The notes: generated from the letters alone by a model not told the origin. DNA of 64,000 nt from Endobugula sp047636495 (GCA_047636495.1 JBLILH010000016.1:5957-69956), one strand, 5' to 3'. Shown: positions 7,366 to 17,489, counted from the first letter of the stretch. Translations and numbers: made by a program.

Positions 7366-8814
7366 ATGCCAAATAATGAGTGTGAGATAGAGAAAATGTT
7401 CAACAAACCTGTCATTAATGATTCAACTATTGGCGCCATATTTTGTCGTCAAACAATATTTTTCTGGGCAAATAGTGAAAGAAATGCTTCATTTCCACTG
7501 ATGCTTATATTTTTGTTATGTGTCAGTTTTCAGACGAGTAAAGTATTCGCTTTGTCAGCGCTATCCCTAGAGCAAGCGATCGCCATTGCCCATGACAATG
7601 ACCCCTGGCTTAAGGGCAGTTTTCATAGGCAGCAAATGTTGAAATCTAACAGTATTGCTGCCGATCAATTGCCCGATCCTAAGGTATCTATTATCGCCTT
7701 AAATTTTCCCGTCGATACCTTTGATACAAATCAAGAGCCTATGACGCAGTTTAGAATTGGCATTGCGCAGCAATTTCCTCGTGGGGATACACTTAAATTG
7801 CGTAGCCAGCAACTTGTGCAACAAAGTGATGCACAGCCCTTTCTAAGGCAAAACCGACAAGCAGAAGTTAAGCAAGTTGTATCACTATTGTGGCTAGAAA
7901 TATACAGAGCCGAACAGACAATTACCCTGATTAAAAAAAACCGTTCTCTTTTGTCTCAACTTGAGGATATTGTTCAATCCAATTATTCCTTTACACTTGG
8001 TAAAGCGAGACAACAAGATTTAGTGAAATCGCAGCTTGAATTAACGCGCTTTGACGATCGATTAACCCTCGCTCGTGATCGATTTGATAACGCTATTGCG
8101 CAACTCAGTGAATGGTTACCCAAAGAAAGCGTCGATGTCTTTTCTCAGGAGGACTTAACATCATCTATTCGAAAAGTGCCTACTGTTACGTGGTTAAAAA
8201 GAGAGCTTTATCACGCAAATAACATACAGGATAAAAAGCGACTATTGCCCTTGTTCGTCACACACCCAAAAATAAAAGCGATGGACTATCAAATTACTGC
8301 GAGTGAAACTTCTATCGAGTTGGCTAAGCAAGCCTATAAACCACAATGGGGCGTCAATGCTGCCTATGGGTATCGGCATGAAGATAGGATGGGCAATGAT
8401 CGCGCTGATTTTTTATCGCTTGGCATTACCTTTGATCTACCCATGTTTACACCGAGAGGGCTGGATCAGAAAGTACGCTCCACTGTAGAAAATGTAGAGT
8501 CAATAAAAACTGAAAAGTCATTAGCTCTTCGCCAAATGATAGCAGGGTTTACTAAAAACCAATCTAGATTATATCGCCTCAATCAACGGCATGACCTCTA
8601 CCAGTTAACGTTGATCCCGCAGATTAAAGAATATGTTGAGATATCACTAAGGGCTTATACCAACGATGATGGCGATCTTGCCGAAGTCACTCGCGCGCGT
8701 ATTGCAGAGCTGAATGCAGAAATTGAACTATTAGATATTACTGTGGAACGATTGAAAACCATTGTTCAATGGAATTACTTTTTTACGAATGATGTTATCG
8801 GAGTACAACAATGA
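7366..8814 (+). CDS. cusC: CusC-like outer-membrane factor of the copper/silver efflux pump
   Basis: TolC-family protein of 482 residues if the first ATG is used. Internal ATGs at 7396 and 7501 are alternatives, and the one at 7501 gives the best signal peptide (LIFLLCVSFQTSKVFA). After that comes the typical LSLEQAIAIAHDNDPWL start of an outer-membrane efflux domain and two long helical hairpins (ELTRFDDRLTLARDRFDNAI; ARIAELNAEIELLDITVERL). No lipobox Cys as in E. coli CusC is evident. It forms the trimeric channel for the CusBA pump. Its stop overlaps the cusB start (ATGA), so the genes are coupled. Confidence 0.85.
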   Translation: MPNNECEIEKMFNKPVINDSTIGAIFCRQTIFFWANSERNASFPLMLIFLLCVSFQTSKVFALSALSLEQAIAIAHDNDPWLKGSFHRQQMLKSNSIAADQLPDPKVSIIALNFPVDTFDTNQEPMTQFRIGIAQQFPRGDTLKLRSQQLVQQSDAQPFLRQNRQAEVKQVVSLLWLEIYRAEQTITLIKKNRSLLSQLEDIVQSNYSFTLGKARQQDLVKSQLELTRFDDRLTLARDRFDNAIAQLSEWLPKESVDVFSQEDLTSSIRKVPTVTWLKRELYHANNIQDKKRLLPLFVTHPKIKAMDYQITASETSIELAKQAYKPQWGVNAAYGYRHEDRMGNDRADFLSLGITFDLPMFTPRGLDQKVRSTVENVESIKTEKSLALRQMIAGFTKNQSRLYRLNQRHDLYQLTLIPQIKEYVEISLRAYTNDDGDLAEVTRARIAELNAEIELLDITVERLKTIVQWNYFFTNDVIGVQQ

Positions 8815-10496
8815 TCAAGAAAATATTAGCTATTAGTACCGGTTTACTATTGGGTATTGTCGGCGCGAGTCTTTTTTGGATGAATAAAGACTATTTTGAA
8901 AGCTCAGGAATGATTCACAACGCAATGTCAATGAAAACTGATAGATCAGAATCAAACAATGCAGAAAAAAAACCGCTTTATTGGGTTGCGCCAATGGATG
9001 CAAACTACCGTCGAGACCAGCCTGGCAAATCCCCGATGGGGATGGATTTAGTCCCATTTTATAGCGAAGAGAAAAGTGATAGCGGAGTGGGTACGGTGAC
9101 AATATCCGCAGCCGTCGTTAATAATATTGGCGTAAGAATAGCACCCGTAGAGACTCGTGCATTAAATTCAACCATTAATACAGTGGGTTATGTCCATTAC
9201 GATGAAGATAAAATGTTTAATATCCACCCACGAGTAGAGGGTTGGATAGAGAAACTGTATGTCAAATCTTCTGGGGAACCCGTTAACAAAGGTCAGGCGC
9301 TTTATGATTTATACTCACCACAACTGGTCAATGCTCAACAGGAATTATTGCTCTCACTCAATCGTAATAATCCAGTCTTAATTGCCGCAGCAGAAGATCG
9401 ACTCAATGCCTTGCAATTGCCGAAAAGCTTAATCAAACAGATCAAACGTAATCGAAGAATCCAACAAACCGTCACCTTCACCGCGCCTTACAACGGTATT
9501 GTAGAGCAACTGAATATTCGCGAAGGCGATTATATTAAACCGATGACTCGTCTTATGTCAGTCGCATCACTTGAAACTATGTGGGTAGAGGCAGAAGTGT
9601 TTGAACGTCAAGTAGCGGAGGTTATTAAAGGTCAGCCAGTGACAATGCGTTTAGATTACCTGCCCGGTAAACGTTGGCAAGGGAAGGTCGATTATATTTA
9701 CCCCACGCTTAGTGATAAAACACGCACCATCCGAGTACGGATGCGTTTCGCCAATCCCGATAAATATTTGAAACCCAATATGTTTGCTCAAGTTACGATT
9801 CATCCTGATAAGAGCACTCAATTTAAAACCATCGTTGTCCCGAGAGAAGCCGTCATTCGCACTAAAGACCAAAACCGTGTTGTGTTAGCACTGGGCGATG
9901 GAAAGTTCAAATCGATTGCCGTGGATATGGGGTCAGCCGATGAATCGTATATAGAAATATTTGACGGCGTGGACATGGGTGATCAAGTCGTGGTGTCGGC
10001 CCAGTTTTTATTGGATTCTGAATCCAGTAAAACCTCTGATTTCCAACGGATGGAATCAATAGAAAATGAGGATGTCATGACGATAGATATTCCCGAGAGT
10101 ATATGGACAGAGGCACAGATCAAAGGTGTGATGAGTGATAAAAAAATGATTAATGTACAGCACCCAGCTATTGATGCGTGGGGTTGGCCGCAAATGCAAA
10201 TGGATTTTGAGGTGGACGACAGCATTGATTTATCCACACTCAAAGCCGATATGACTTTGCATATTGAAATACAAGCCGGTGAAAACGGTCGCTATAAAAT
10301 CACGGCAGTACATATCCCGGATAACAATTCAGCAGGGGTGATGGGGGAGCAGGATGCAATGAATAAGCAGGAAATAAATCACGAGGCAAGTAATCATAAA
10401 ACAATCGACCATAGCCAACATTCAACAATGGAAACGAAAAAAAATGGCGATAGTGGGCATGGTAATCATGGCGACGCTAAGGAGCCCAGCAAATGA
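8811..10496 (+). CDS. cusB: CusB-type periplasmic adaptor fused to a CusF-like copper-binding domain
   Basis: 561 residues, longer than E. coli CusB (about 407). An N-terminal anchor helix (7-25) is followed by the small heavy-metal-binding motif (YWVAPMDANYRRDQPGKSPM), the membrane-fusion core (barrel-sandwich GWIEKLYVKSSGEPVNKGQ; hairpin; beta-barrel) and then, at about 450-525, a CusF-type OB domain. That domain carries HPAIDAWGWPQMQMDF, with the Trp and two Met (WPxMxM) that bind Cu(I)/Ag(I) in CusF. The tail is His-rich (NHEASNHKTIDHSQHS, HGNHGD). E. coli encodes CusF separately; here chaperone and adaptor are one polypeptide. ATGA overlaps occur at both ends. Confidence 0.92.
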   Translation: MIKKILAISTGLLLGIVGASLFWMNKDYFESSGMIHNAMSMKTDRSESNNAEKKPLYWVAPMDANYRRDQPGKSPMGMDLVPFYSEEKSDSGVGTVTISAAVVNNIGVRIAPVETRALNSTINTVGYVHYDEDKMFNIHPRVEGWIEKLYVKSSGEPVNKGQALYDLYSPQLVNAQQELLLSLNRNNPVLIAAAEDRLNALQLPKSLIKQIKRNRRIQQTVTFTAPYNGIVEQLNIREGDYIKPMTRLMSVASLETMWVEAEVFERQVAEVIKGQPVTMRLDYLPGKRWQGKVDYIYPTLSDKTRTIRVRMRFANPDKYLKPNMFAQVTIHPDKSTQFKTIVVPREAVIRTKDQNRVVLALGDGKFKSIAVDMGSADESYIEIFDGVDMGDQVVVSAQFLLDSESSKTSDFQRMESIENEDVMTIDIPESIWTEAQIKGVMSDKKMINVQHPAIDAWGWPQMQMDFEVDDSIDLSTLKADMTLHIEIQAGENGRYKITAVHIPDNNSAGVMGEQDAMNKQEINHEASNHKTIDHSQHSTMETKKNGDSGHGNHGDAKEPSK

Positions 10497-13400
10497 TTGA
10501 AGCTATTATTAGATGGTCGCTGATTAACCGTTTTTTTGTGTTGCTGGCAACCTTTATCATTGTTGCTTTGGGATTATATTCTTTAAAAAATACACCCGTA
10601 GATGCTATTCCTGATCTTTCCGATGTGCAGGTAATTATTAAAACCAGTTATCCGGGGCAGGCGCCGCAGGTGGTTGAGGATCAAGTGACTTATCCGTTAA
10701 CCACGGCAATGCTGTCAGTGCCGGGGGCGGTAACGGTGCGTGGCTATTCCTTCTTCGGTGATTCCTATGTGTATATTATTTTTGATGAAAGCACCGATCT
10801 GTATTGGGCGCGTAGTCGCGTACTGGAATATTTAAGTCAAGTCGCTCCGTCTTTGCCCGATAATGCGAAACCACAATTGGGGCCTGATGCAACCGGTGTG
10901 GGATGGGTTTATGCCTATGCCTTAGTGGATAAAACCGGACAACAAGATATTAGCCAGCTGACCAGCTTGCAAAATTGGTTTTTAAAATACGAATTGCAAA
11001 CGGTTCCGGGTGTATCAGAAGTTGCCACACTTGGCGGTATGGTTAAACAATATCAGGTCAATGTAGATCCGAATAAATTAAGAGCGTTTGGAATGCCTAT
11101 TGCGCATATTCAACAAGCCATCAAAAGGGCAAATCAAGAGACTGGTGCATCGGTTATTGAAATGGCAGAAGCGGAATATATGGTGCGCGCCTCTGGCTAC
11201 CTTAAAAACCGTGATGACATTGCCAATATTCCCTTGGGCGCTCAAAAAAATGGTACACCTTTATTACTCAAGGATCTGGCCGATATTACATTGGGGCCAC
11301 AAATGCGTCGTGGTGTTGCAGAATTAAATGGTGAAGGTGAAACCGTGGGCGGCGTGATTGTGATGCGTTTTGGTGAAAATGCACAACAGACCATTGAGGC
11401 GGTTAAAACAAAAATAACCGAACTAAAAAAAGGTTTACCCGATGGCGTTGAGATTATTACCGTGTATGACCGCTCAGGATTAATCGAGCGTGCGGTCGAT
11501 AATCTCTGGTATAAATTATTGCAAGAATTTATTGTTGTCGCATTGGTGTGTATGGTGTTTTTGTTTCACATACGCTCATCACTGGTGGCGATTATCAGCT
11601 TGCCTGTGGGTATTTTAGCGGCTTTTATTGTGATGCATGCACAAGGGCTTAATGCCAACATCATGTCATTGGGGGGGATTGCTATTGCTATCGGCGCAAT
11701 GGTCGATGGCGCTATTGTGATGATAGAAAATATGCATAAGCATATGGAAAGAACACCGATCACCGATAAAAATCGCTGGCAACTGGTGGCAACATCGGCC
11801 TGTGAAGTGGGCCCTGCATTATTTTTTAGTTTGTTAATTATTACCGTTAGCTTTGTGCCGGTCTTTACCCTTGAAGCTCAGGAAGGACGAATGTTTGCGC
11901 CATTGGCTTTTACGAAAACTTATGCCATGGCGGCAGCAGCGATATTAGCCATTACCTTAGTGCCAGTCTTAATGGGATATTTTATTCGGGGGAAAATTAT
12001 TGAAGAACATCGCAACCCCGTTAATAGAGTGCTAGTCGGTATTTATAAGCCGGTATTAAATTGGGTGTTGACCTATCCTAAGTTAACCGTTTTTTTATCA
12101 TTATTACTACTGGCGACCAGCATCTGGCCGATAAAAAATATCGGTAGTGAATTTATTCCGCCCTTAGATGAAGGGGACTTAATGTATATGCCGACCACTT
12201 ACCCTGGTATTTCCATTGGTAAAGTCCGTGAGCTATTACAGCAAAGCAATAAACTTATTCGCACGGTGCCAGAGGTCGAAAGTGTTTTTGGTAAAGCCGG
12301 GAGGGCGGATACTGCAACGGATCCTGCGCCATTAACGATGATTGAAACCTTCATCCAGTTAAAACCGAGGGACCAATGGCGTAGCGGTATGACACTTGAG
12401 TCATTAATAAAAGAACTCGATCAAGTCGTTAAATTGCCGGGCCTAACCAACGCATGGGTGATGCCGATTAAAACCCGTATCGATATGTTGGCAACCGGCA
12501 TTAAAACGCCAGTGGGTATTAAGGTGGCAGGCCCTGATCTCAACGTAATTCAAGAGATTGGCCAGCAGCTCGAAACTATTATGAGTGATATTCCAGGTAC
12601 TGCGTCAGTTTATTCAGAGCGTGTTGCTGGGGGACGCTATATCGATATTGATATTCAGCGAGAACAAGCGGCTCGTTACGGTTTAAATATTGCCGATATA
12701 CAACAAGTGATTGCCAGTGCCATTGGTGGTATGAATGTCACTCAAACAGTAGAGGGCTTAGAGCGTTATCCGGTTAATGTGCGTTACCCACAATCTTATC
12801 GGGATTCCCCAGAAAAATTGGTATTGTTACCCATCATCACTGCAAGTGGCCAAAGTATTGCCTTGGGTGATGTTGCCATCATCTCAATAGAAAATGGTCC
12901 GCCTGGAATAAAAAGTGAGAATGCTAGAATCAATGGCTGGACATTTATCGATATCGAAGGTGTGGATATTGGCAGCTATGTGCGTAACGCTCAGAAAATT
13001 GTCAATGAAAAAATTGACCTTCCTGCAGGCTATTCATTAATTTGGTCTGGGCAATATGAATATATGTTGCGCGCGAAAGAAAAGCTGACCTATGTTATTC
13101 CACTGACCTTGGCCATTATTATCATACTGTTATTTATTAATTTTCGCAGTGTTGGCGAGGTCGCTATTTTAATTGGCACCTTACCTTTTGCTTTGATCGG
13201 CAGTGTATGGCTTATGTACTGGGAGGGGTTTAATTTTTCTATTGCAGTAGGCGTCGGTTTTATTGCTTTAGCGGGCGTTGCGGTTGAAATAGGTGTGATA
13301 ATGTTGGTCTATCTTAATCAGGCATTTAATCGTCTTATTGAAGAACAGCCGAACAATGAAAATGAGAGCGGTCAACAACTTAATAAACTAACGCAAGAGC

Positions 13401-13633
13401 AGCTTAAAAATACTATTTTATCGGGTGCGGGTTTACGTGTTCGTCCAGTAATGATGACTGCCGCTGCAGTTATTGTCGGCCTATTACCGATACTCTATGG
13501 AACAGGTACAGGGTCAGAAGTGATGAGCCGTATTGCAGCGCCCATGGTCGGGGGAATGATCAGTGCAGTTTTACTCACGCTATTGGTTTTACCGGCTGTT
13601 TATTATTTATGGAAAAAAAGGGAGCTTAAATGA
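10493..13633 (+). CDS. cusA: CusA-type heavy-metal RND efflux pump
   Basis: 1046 residues, the normal length for the HME-RND family, with twelve transmembrane helices and two large periplasmic loops. The proton-relay Asp in TM4 is present (GAMVDGAIVMIEN), followed by the SFVPVFTLEAQEGRMFAPLAFTK region. The methionine positions of the CusA copper relay are retained in context: GDLMYMPTTYPGIS, APLTMIET and RIDMLATGIK. It pumps Cu(I)/Ag(I) out of the periplasm and cytoplasm through CusC using the proton gradient. It is the last of three ATGA-overlapping genes. Cobalt-zinc CzcA is less likely given the Met residues and the CusF domain next door. Confidence 0.93.
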   Translation: MIEAIIRWSLINRFFVLLATFIIVALGLYSLKNTPVDAIPDLSDVQVIIKTSYPGQAPQVVEDQVTYPLTTAMLSVPGAVTVRGYSFFGDSYVYIIFDESTDLYWARSRVLEYLSQVAPSLPDNAKPQLGPDATGVGWVYAYALVDKTGQQDISQLTSLQNWFLKYELQTVPGVSEVATLGGMVKQYQVNVDPNKLRAFGMPIAHIQQAIKRANQETGASVIEMAEAEYMVRASGYLKNRDDIANIPLGAQKNGTPLLLKDLADITLGPQMRRGVAELNGEGETVGGVIVMRFGENAQQTIEAVKTKITELKKGLPDGVEIITVYDRSGLIERAVDNLWYKLLQEFIVVALVCMVFLFHIRSSLVAIISLPVGILAAFIVMHAQGLNANIMSLGGIAIAIGAMVDGAIVMIENMHKHMERTPITDKNRWQLVATSACEVGPALFFSLLIITVSFVPVFTLEAQEGRMFAPLAFTKTYAMAAAAILAITLVPVLMGYFIRGKIIEEHRNPVNRVLVGIYKPVLNWVLTYPKLTVFLSLLLLATSIWPIKNIGSEFIPPLDEGDLMYMPTTYPGISIGKVRELLQQSNKLIRTVPEVESVFGKAGRADTATDPAPLTMIETFIQLKPRDQWRSGMTLESLIKELDQVVKLPGLTNAWVMPIKTRIDMLATGIKTPVGIKVAGPDLNVIQEIGQQLETIMSDIPGTASVYSERVAGGRYIDIDIQREQAARYGLNIADIQQVIASAIGGMNVTQTVEGLERYPVNVRYPQSYRDSPEKLVLLPIITASGQSIALGDVAIISIENGPPGIKSENARINGWTFIDIEGVDIGSYVRNAQKIVNEKIDLPAGYSLIWSGQYEYMLRAKEKLTYVIPLTLAIIIILLFINFRSVGEVAILIGTLPFALIGSVWLMYWEGFNFSIAVGVGFIALAGVAVEIGVIMLVYLNQAFNRLIEEQPNNENESGQQLNKLTQEQLKNTILSGAGLRVRPVMMTAAAVIVGLLPILYGTGTGSEVMSRIAAPMVGGMISAVLLTLLVLPAVYYLWKKRELK

Positions 13634-13711
13634 TGAAGTGACCGTTACAGTTTATTTAAATTTTATATTATTTTTTATTCACAACAAGCATTCACAAAAA
13701 GGTTACATTTT

Positions 13712-14137
13712 ATGAAAAATTTATTCCTCGCAAGCGTTCTATTACTGATCAGTCATGTCGTTATGGCTCATGCAGATTTAGAGTCATCGTCACCTAAAAA
13801 TAATGCAATGTTAATGGGTAGCCCAGAATCCATAGACTTGCATTTTAGCAAGCCTGTTAGGCTAGTGAAGCTATTAGTTAAAAACCAGCAAGGGGATACG
13901 GTTAATATTGGCTTTAATCCCATCAAAAAACCAGCGGCCGTTTTTAATTGGTCATTGTCTGACGCATTAGACGAAGGGACTTATCGAGTTGATTGGATCA
14001 CTATGGGTGCAGATGGTCATAAAATGAAAGGTGGCTTCGGTTTTATGGTGCATGCAATGGATGATATGGGCCATGATGGAATGAAGATGGGTACGGATAA
14101 AAATCACATGGATCATTCTAATGATATGCACAAATAA
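13712..14137 (+). CDS. copC: CopC-like periplasmic copper-binding protein
   Basis: 141 residues with a signal peptide ending VVMA. The mature chain begins with His (HADLESSSP), the usual N-terminal copper ligand of CopC. The beta-barrel landmarks SPESIDLHFSKPV and DEGTYRVDWITMGADGHKMKGGFGF are present. The tail beyond the domain is rich in Met, His and Asp (MDDMGHDGMKMG, HMDHSNDMH) and could bind extra copper. It is followed 3 bp later by copD and comes 78 bp after cusA, so it probably shares the efflux operon transcript. Confidence 0.9.
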   Translation: MKNLFLASVLLLISHVVMAHADLESSSPKNNAMLMGSPESIDLHFSKPVRLVKLLVKNQQGDTVNIGFNPIKKPAAVFNWSLSDALDEGTYRVDWITMGADGHKMKGGFGFMVHAMDDMGHDGMKMGTDKNHMDHSNDMHK

Positions 14138-14140
14138 TTT

Positions 14141-15052
14141 ATGTTTACTGATATAACGATATGGCAACTATTAATAATGGTTGCCAAGTTGTTGGGGTAT
14201 GTTGGGCTTGCCGCTGCTGTCGGCGGCCCTTTAATGATATGGCTTTTACAGTTAACCAAGAGCAATCAATCGGCTTTATTATTGGATATTCGCGCCTATG
14301 GTTTACTACTCAGCAGCTTAGGTTTAGTCGCTGTTCTTACGCAACTATTATTAGAAACGGGCAGCTTTTCTGAGTCAGGTATCAGCGGTATGTTTGATCC
14401 TTTTATGCTGGAAATCGTGTGGCAGTCTTCCATAGGCGAGACTGCCCTTTATAGAATTATTGGGTTTATATTGAGCCTCTTTATTTTTGTTGTTCTGTTA
14501 CAGCAATCACATCGTGGCGTACGATCAGTTGTCGTTATTGTTTTTTGTTTATTATTGATTGTATTAGGGCGATCTTTCAGCTTATCGGGGCATAGTGTAT
14601 CGTTACATGGTGGTTTGCAATTATTACTCAGCCTGCATGCGGTCATGGTAATGGCTTGGCTGGGCTCACTTTACCCCTTATGGAAAGCGAGTCACCAATT
14701 ACCCTTAAAAGCCTTACATCTATTAATGCATCGCTTTGGTTTATATGCCCAGAGTGTGGTTGCATCATTAATCCTCACCGGTGCAATTATCGTTTATTCC
14801 TTACTAGATTCTTTTAGTGACCTAGTGAATACCGCTTATGGGCAATGGCTAAGTGTAAAACTTCTCCTCGTTACCCTTATTCTACTATTAGCCGCGTATC
14901 ATAAGTGGCGGTTAGTCCCCAGGTTGTTAAGCACAAAACAGGCTAGGACGAGTCTATCTCGCTCGATAAGTTTAGAAATATTTATTGCGATGGCTATCCT
15001 ATTCGTTACAACAATTATTAGTTCAGTCGTTGGACCTCTAAGTTTAAAATAA
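14141..15052 (+). CDS. copD: CopD-like inner-membrane copper protein
   Basis: 303 residues, eight predicted membrane helices, and the CopD-domain signatures GYVGLAAAVGGPL, SGHS, LHAVMVMAWLGSLYPL and a late SVKLLLVTLILLLAAYHK. It works with CopC in moving copper across the inner membrane; uptake versus resistance cannot be decided from sequence. It starts 3 bp after copC. No terminator was found in the 250 bp that follow, where MITE-A copy 3 begins. Confidence 0.88.
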   Translation: MFTDITIWQLLIMVAKLLGYVGLAAAVGGPLMIWLLQLTKSNQSALLLDIRAYGLLLSSLGLVAVLTQLLLETGSFSESGISGMFDPFMLEIVWQSSIGETALYRIIGFILSLFIFVVLLQQSHRGVRSVVVIVFCLLLIVLGRSFSLSGHSVSLHGGLQLLLSLHAVMVMAWLGSLYPLWKASHQLPLKALHLLMHRFGLYAQSVVASLILTGAIIVYSLLDSFSDLVNTAYGQWLSVKLLLVTLILLLAAYHKWRLVPRLLSTKQARTSLSRSISLEIFIAMAILFVTTIISSVVGPLSLK

Positions 15053-15303
15053 ATAAGGCGATTAAAATAAAAAAAGTTTTAAGTGAAATACCCTTTAATG
15101 GGTATCGCTTGATTAAGTAAAGGGTCTCTTAAAAACATTAAAGAATCCATCGAGAAGCTATCGGGGCTCATTTACCCTGTCGATGGCAATTTCCTGATTT
15201 AAGCTAAAAAAGGAAGTTCAAATATTTCTCGACAATGGTTTAGCGTAATTATTCTAAGTTAAGCAAGATATTTGGATAGTCTTTGGATACATACAATTTT
15301 TAA

Positions 15304-15614
15304 GGACACCCACTCATACAATTTTCAAGGGCACCCACTCGATATTATTAATTATCTACCTTAATAAGTGCATGTCCCCCCCTATTTGCTCGCCACGATT
15401 CTTTACGATAAGGGGCGGTGTTTTTTATGTTATTGGACGGCAATGGTTCTTATAATTTTTACCATCTGCCAAGTCATTTCAAGCTCTGAGCCCTTGAACA
15501 CAGAACATCTGCTGGGAACAGTACAGCTAATGTAAGCAATCACCAACCTTATGGTACCCTAATTACAAGCATTCTTAAGTGGGTGTCCCACCTAATACAC
15601 AAGCATTATTACGT
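15304..15614. mobile_element. MITE-A copy 3, nested inside remnants of another copy
   Basis: A full copy spans 15329-15588 (260 bp, same inverted ends). Just outside it a second left end (GGACACCCACTC at 15304) and a degenerate right end (ACGTGGCAGTGTCC to 15624) remain. This is the picture expected if one copy inserted into another, or if the ends were duplicated. The outer right remnant supplies the last codons and the stop of the neighbouring mepM gene (stop at 15609-15611). Confidence 0.75.
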
Positions 15615-17006
15615 GGCAGTGTCCAACAACTGTGTTTGCTCTGTCACTTTTTTAGCAAACAGTGGCTTATCTTTTTTAGACACTGATCGCGATATGGGAA
15701 TTTTTGCTCTCATTGGGTTAACGGGGCGACCATGAACATGCAGCTCAAAATGAAGGTGCGGGCCGGTAGATCGGCCCGTATTTCCTGATAGGGCAATGGC
15801 TTGACCTCGACGAACCGTTTCGCCTCGGCGCACGAGCACACGATGTAAATGCAGATAACGTGTTTTATATTGCCCGCCATGCTGGATATCCACATAGCGC
15901 CCTGCAAAAGGATGATTACCCACACGGGCAACCGTGCCATCACCGGTGGAAAATACTTTTGTGCCTGTTGGTGTCGCAAAGTCGGTTCCGTTATGGGGGG
16001 ATACTCGGCCGGTTACGGGGTGAACTCTTCTAGGATTAAAAGAGGAGCTGATTCGATATTTTTTGTTTAATGGCGTGCGGGTAAAAGCGCGCGCTAAACT
16101 TTTACCTTGCTTGTCATAATAGCGGCCGTCGCTAAATAAGAATGCCGTATATTCGCGCCTACGTTGCTGTATGCGTGCGCTCTCAATACGCACTTTTCCT
16201 GTTGGCTGATCGTCGATCATTTGTACGCTACGGACTATTTGAAATCGATCCCCTTTCCGAATGGCACGAGAGAAATTCAGTTGCTCTTGAAAAATTTCGG
16301 TTACAGTGGCGGTCTCTATTTCTGTTAACCCTGCGCGCTGTGCCGACCAATAAAACACGCCCTCAATAGTGCCATTAACCGTTTCGTTGCGCCACTCGCC
16401 ATCGTTAATAATTGTTTCATAATCAAAGGCATCATCGGCGATACGACGATATATCACCCGATAACCCGGATGTTTATAAAGCTCCATTTCTTCCAAATAT
16501 CGTGTATTTTCTTTATAACGAAAGTACAGTACTTGCCCGGGGCGAAGTGTTTCTAGTGTGAGCAGCGATTCATCGGCACTTAAAATATTATGTAGTATTG
16601 TCTGTCCTAAATCATATTTATCAAATAACACGCTGAGTATGTCACCTTGACGGATGACGACTTTATCTTCATTTTTTTCTGGTGATGTGACAACCGTTGG
16701 TGGTGCTTCTTGCTGTTGATTCACTGCCAACGCATCCACATTAACCGAATTTTCATTATCCGTATCCGGTCTGCTGCTGTTGATCTCCAGCTCTAGATTA
16801 TCTTTATTCTGCTCTAGACTTTCTTCCTTTGGCGCTATGCTCTCTGTCGACAGCACTAACTCCAAAGGAATGATAGTTTTTGATTTTTGAACTGGGTTGA
16901 GTGTTTCAGGTGTATATAACCAGCTAATAATAACAATAGCCGCTAACACTATAACCAGTATCACATGCTTATAAGGTACATAAAGGATTTGTTCTGACTT
17001 CGACAT
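15609..17006 (-). CDS. mepM: Murein DD-endopeptidase MepM-like (M23 family)
   Basis: 465 residues. A membrane anchor lies at about 13-32. A long acidic linker follows, then an OapA/LysM-like region (VVIRQGDILSVLFDKYDL), and a C-terminal LytM/M23 domain (about 330-440). Zinc ligands are present: HNGTDF (HxxxD) and HLHFE (HxH motif). It cleaves D-Ala-mDAP cross-links so that new glycan strands can be inserted. In E. coli mepM is next to the znu genes; here it is next to a Fur-family regulator and the zinc-sparing island, again a zinc context for a zinc enzyme. Its last residues (DTAT) and stop codon lie in the MITE-A remnant. Confidence 0.9.
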   Translation of the reverse strand: MSKSEQILYVPYKHVILVIVLAAIVIISWLYTPETLNPVQKSKTIIPLELVLSTESIAPKEESLEQNKDNLELEINSSRPDTDNENSVNVDALAVNQQQEAPPTVVTSPEKNEDKVVIRQGDILSVLFDKYDLGQTILHNILSADESLLTLETLRPGQVLYFRYKENTRYLEEMELYKHPGYRVIYRRIADDAFDYETIINDGEWRNETVNGTIEGVFYWSAQRAGLTEIETATVTEIFQEQLNFSRAIRKGDRFQIVRSVQMIDDQPTGKVRIESARIQQRRREYTAFLFSDGRYYDKQGKSLARAFTRTPLNKKYRISSSFNPRRVHPVTGRVSPHNGTDFATPTGTKVFSTGDGTVARVGNHPFAGRYVDIQHGGQYKTRYLHLHRVLVRRGETVRRGQAIALSGNTGRSTGPHLHFELHVHGRPVNPMRAKIPISRSVSKKDKPLFAKKVTEQTQLLDTAT

Positions 17007-17072
17007 AAAGTGTTGGGCAACGCTATTGATAATAAGGGGGATGTAGTGGTGATGTTTGTTTTATGAGATGTT

Positions 17073-17459
17073 TTATCTATGCCCTGCCGAACAATCGGCA
17101 CAGTGACCAAATAACGTGATTTCGTGATCGGTCAGATGGAAGCCTTTCGGTAATAAATTTTCTAAATGGCCGGGACACCCATTCAAATCAAATACACTTT
17201 CGCATTCGCTACATTTAAAGTGATGGTGATGCGTTAAATCCGATGGTTCATAGCGTGCGCTATCACCGGGCAAGCAAACCACTTTAGCGGTCCCCTCGTC
17301 GACCATTTTTTTTAAGGTGCGAAATACAGTGGCCACTCCCAACTGAGGCAGCGACTCTTGCGCTTTACTTAACAGCTCGTTGGGCAACAAAGGACGGCCG
17401 GCCTGTTTGAGCATCGCTTCAATGACTTGTTTTTGTTTGGTATTACGTTGTTGATGCAT
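17073..17459 (-). CDS. Fur-family transcriptional regulator (zinc-island associated)
   Basis: 128 residues, short for the family. A winged-helix domain (about 1-72, recognition helix around GVATVFRTLKKMVDEG) is followed by a metal-binding dimerisation domain with a run of four His (77-80), CSEC (83-86) and CADC (120-123). The two CxxC pairs form the structural zinc site of Fur/Zur/PerR proteins. It differs clearly from the true zur at 30226-30684. It is divergent from hisI-pyrC, and a 40-bp palindrome lies 31 bp upstream of its start, so autoregulation and control of the island are likely. Zur-like sensing is an inference from the neighbours; PerR- or Fur-like sensing cannot be excluded. Confidence 0.85.
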   Translation of the reverse strand: MHQQRNTKQKQVIEAMLKQAGRPLLPNELLSKAQESLPQLGVATVFRTLKKMVDEGTAKVVCLPGDSARYEPSDLTHHHHFKCSECESVFDLNGCPGHLENLLPKGFHLTDHEITLFGHCADCSAGHR

Positions 17460-17489
17460 ACGTCTTTATGTCTCGCCTGAACTAAAGGG

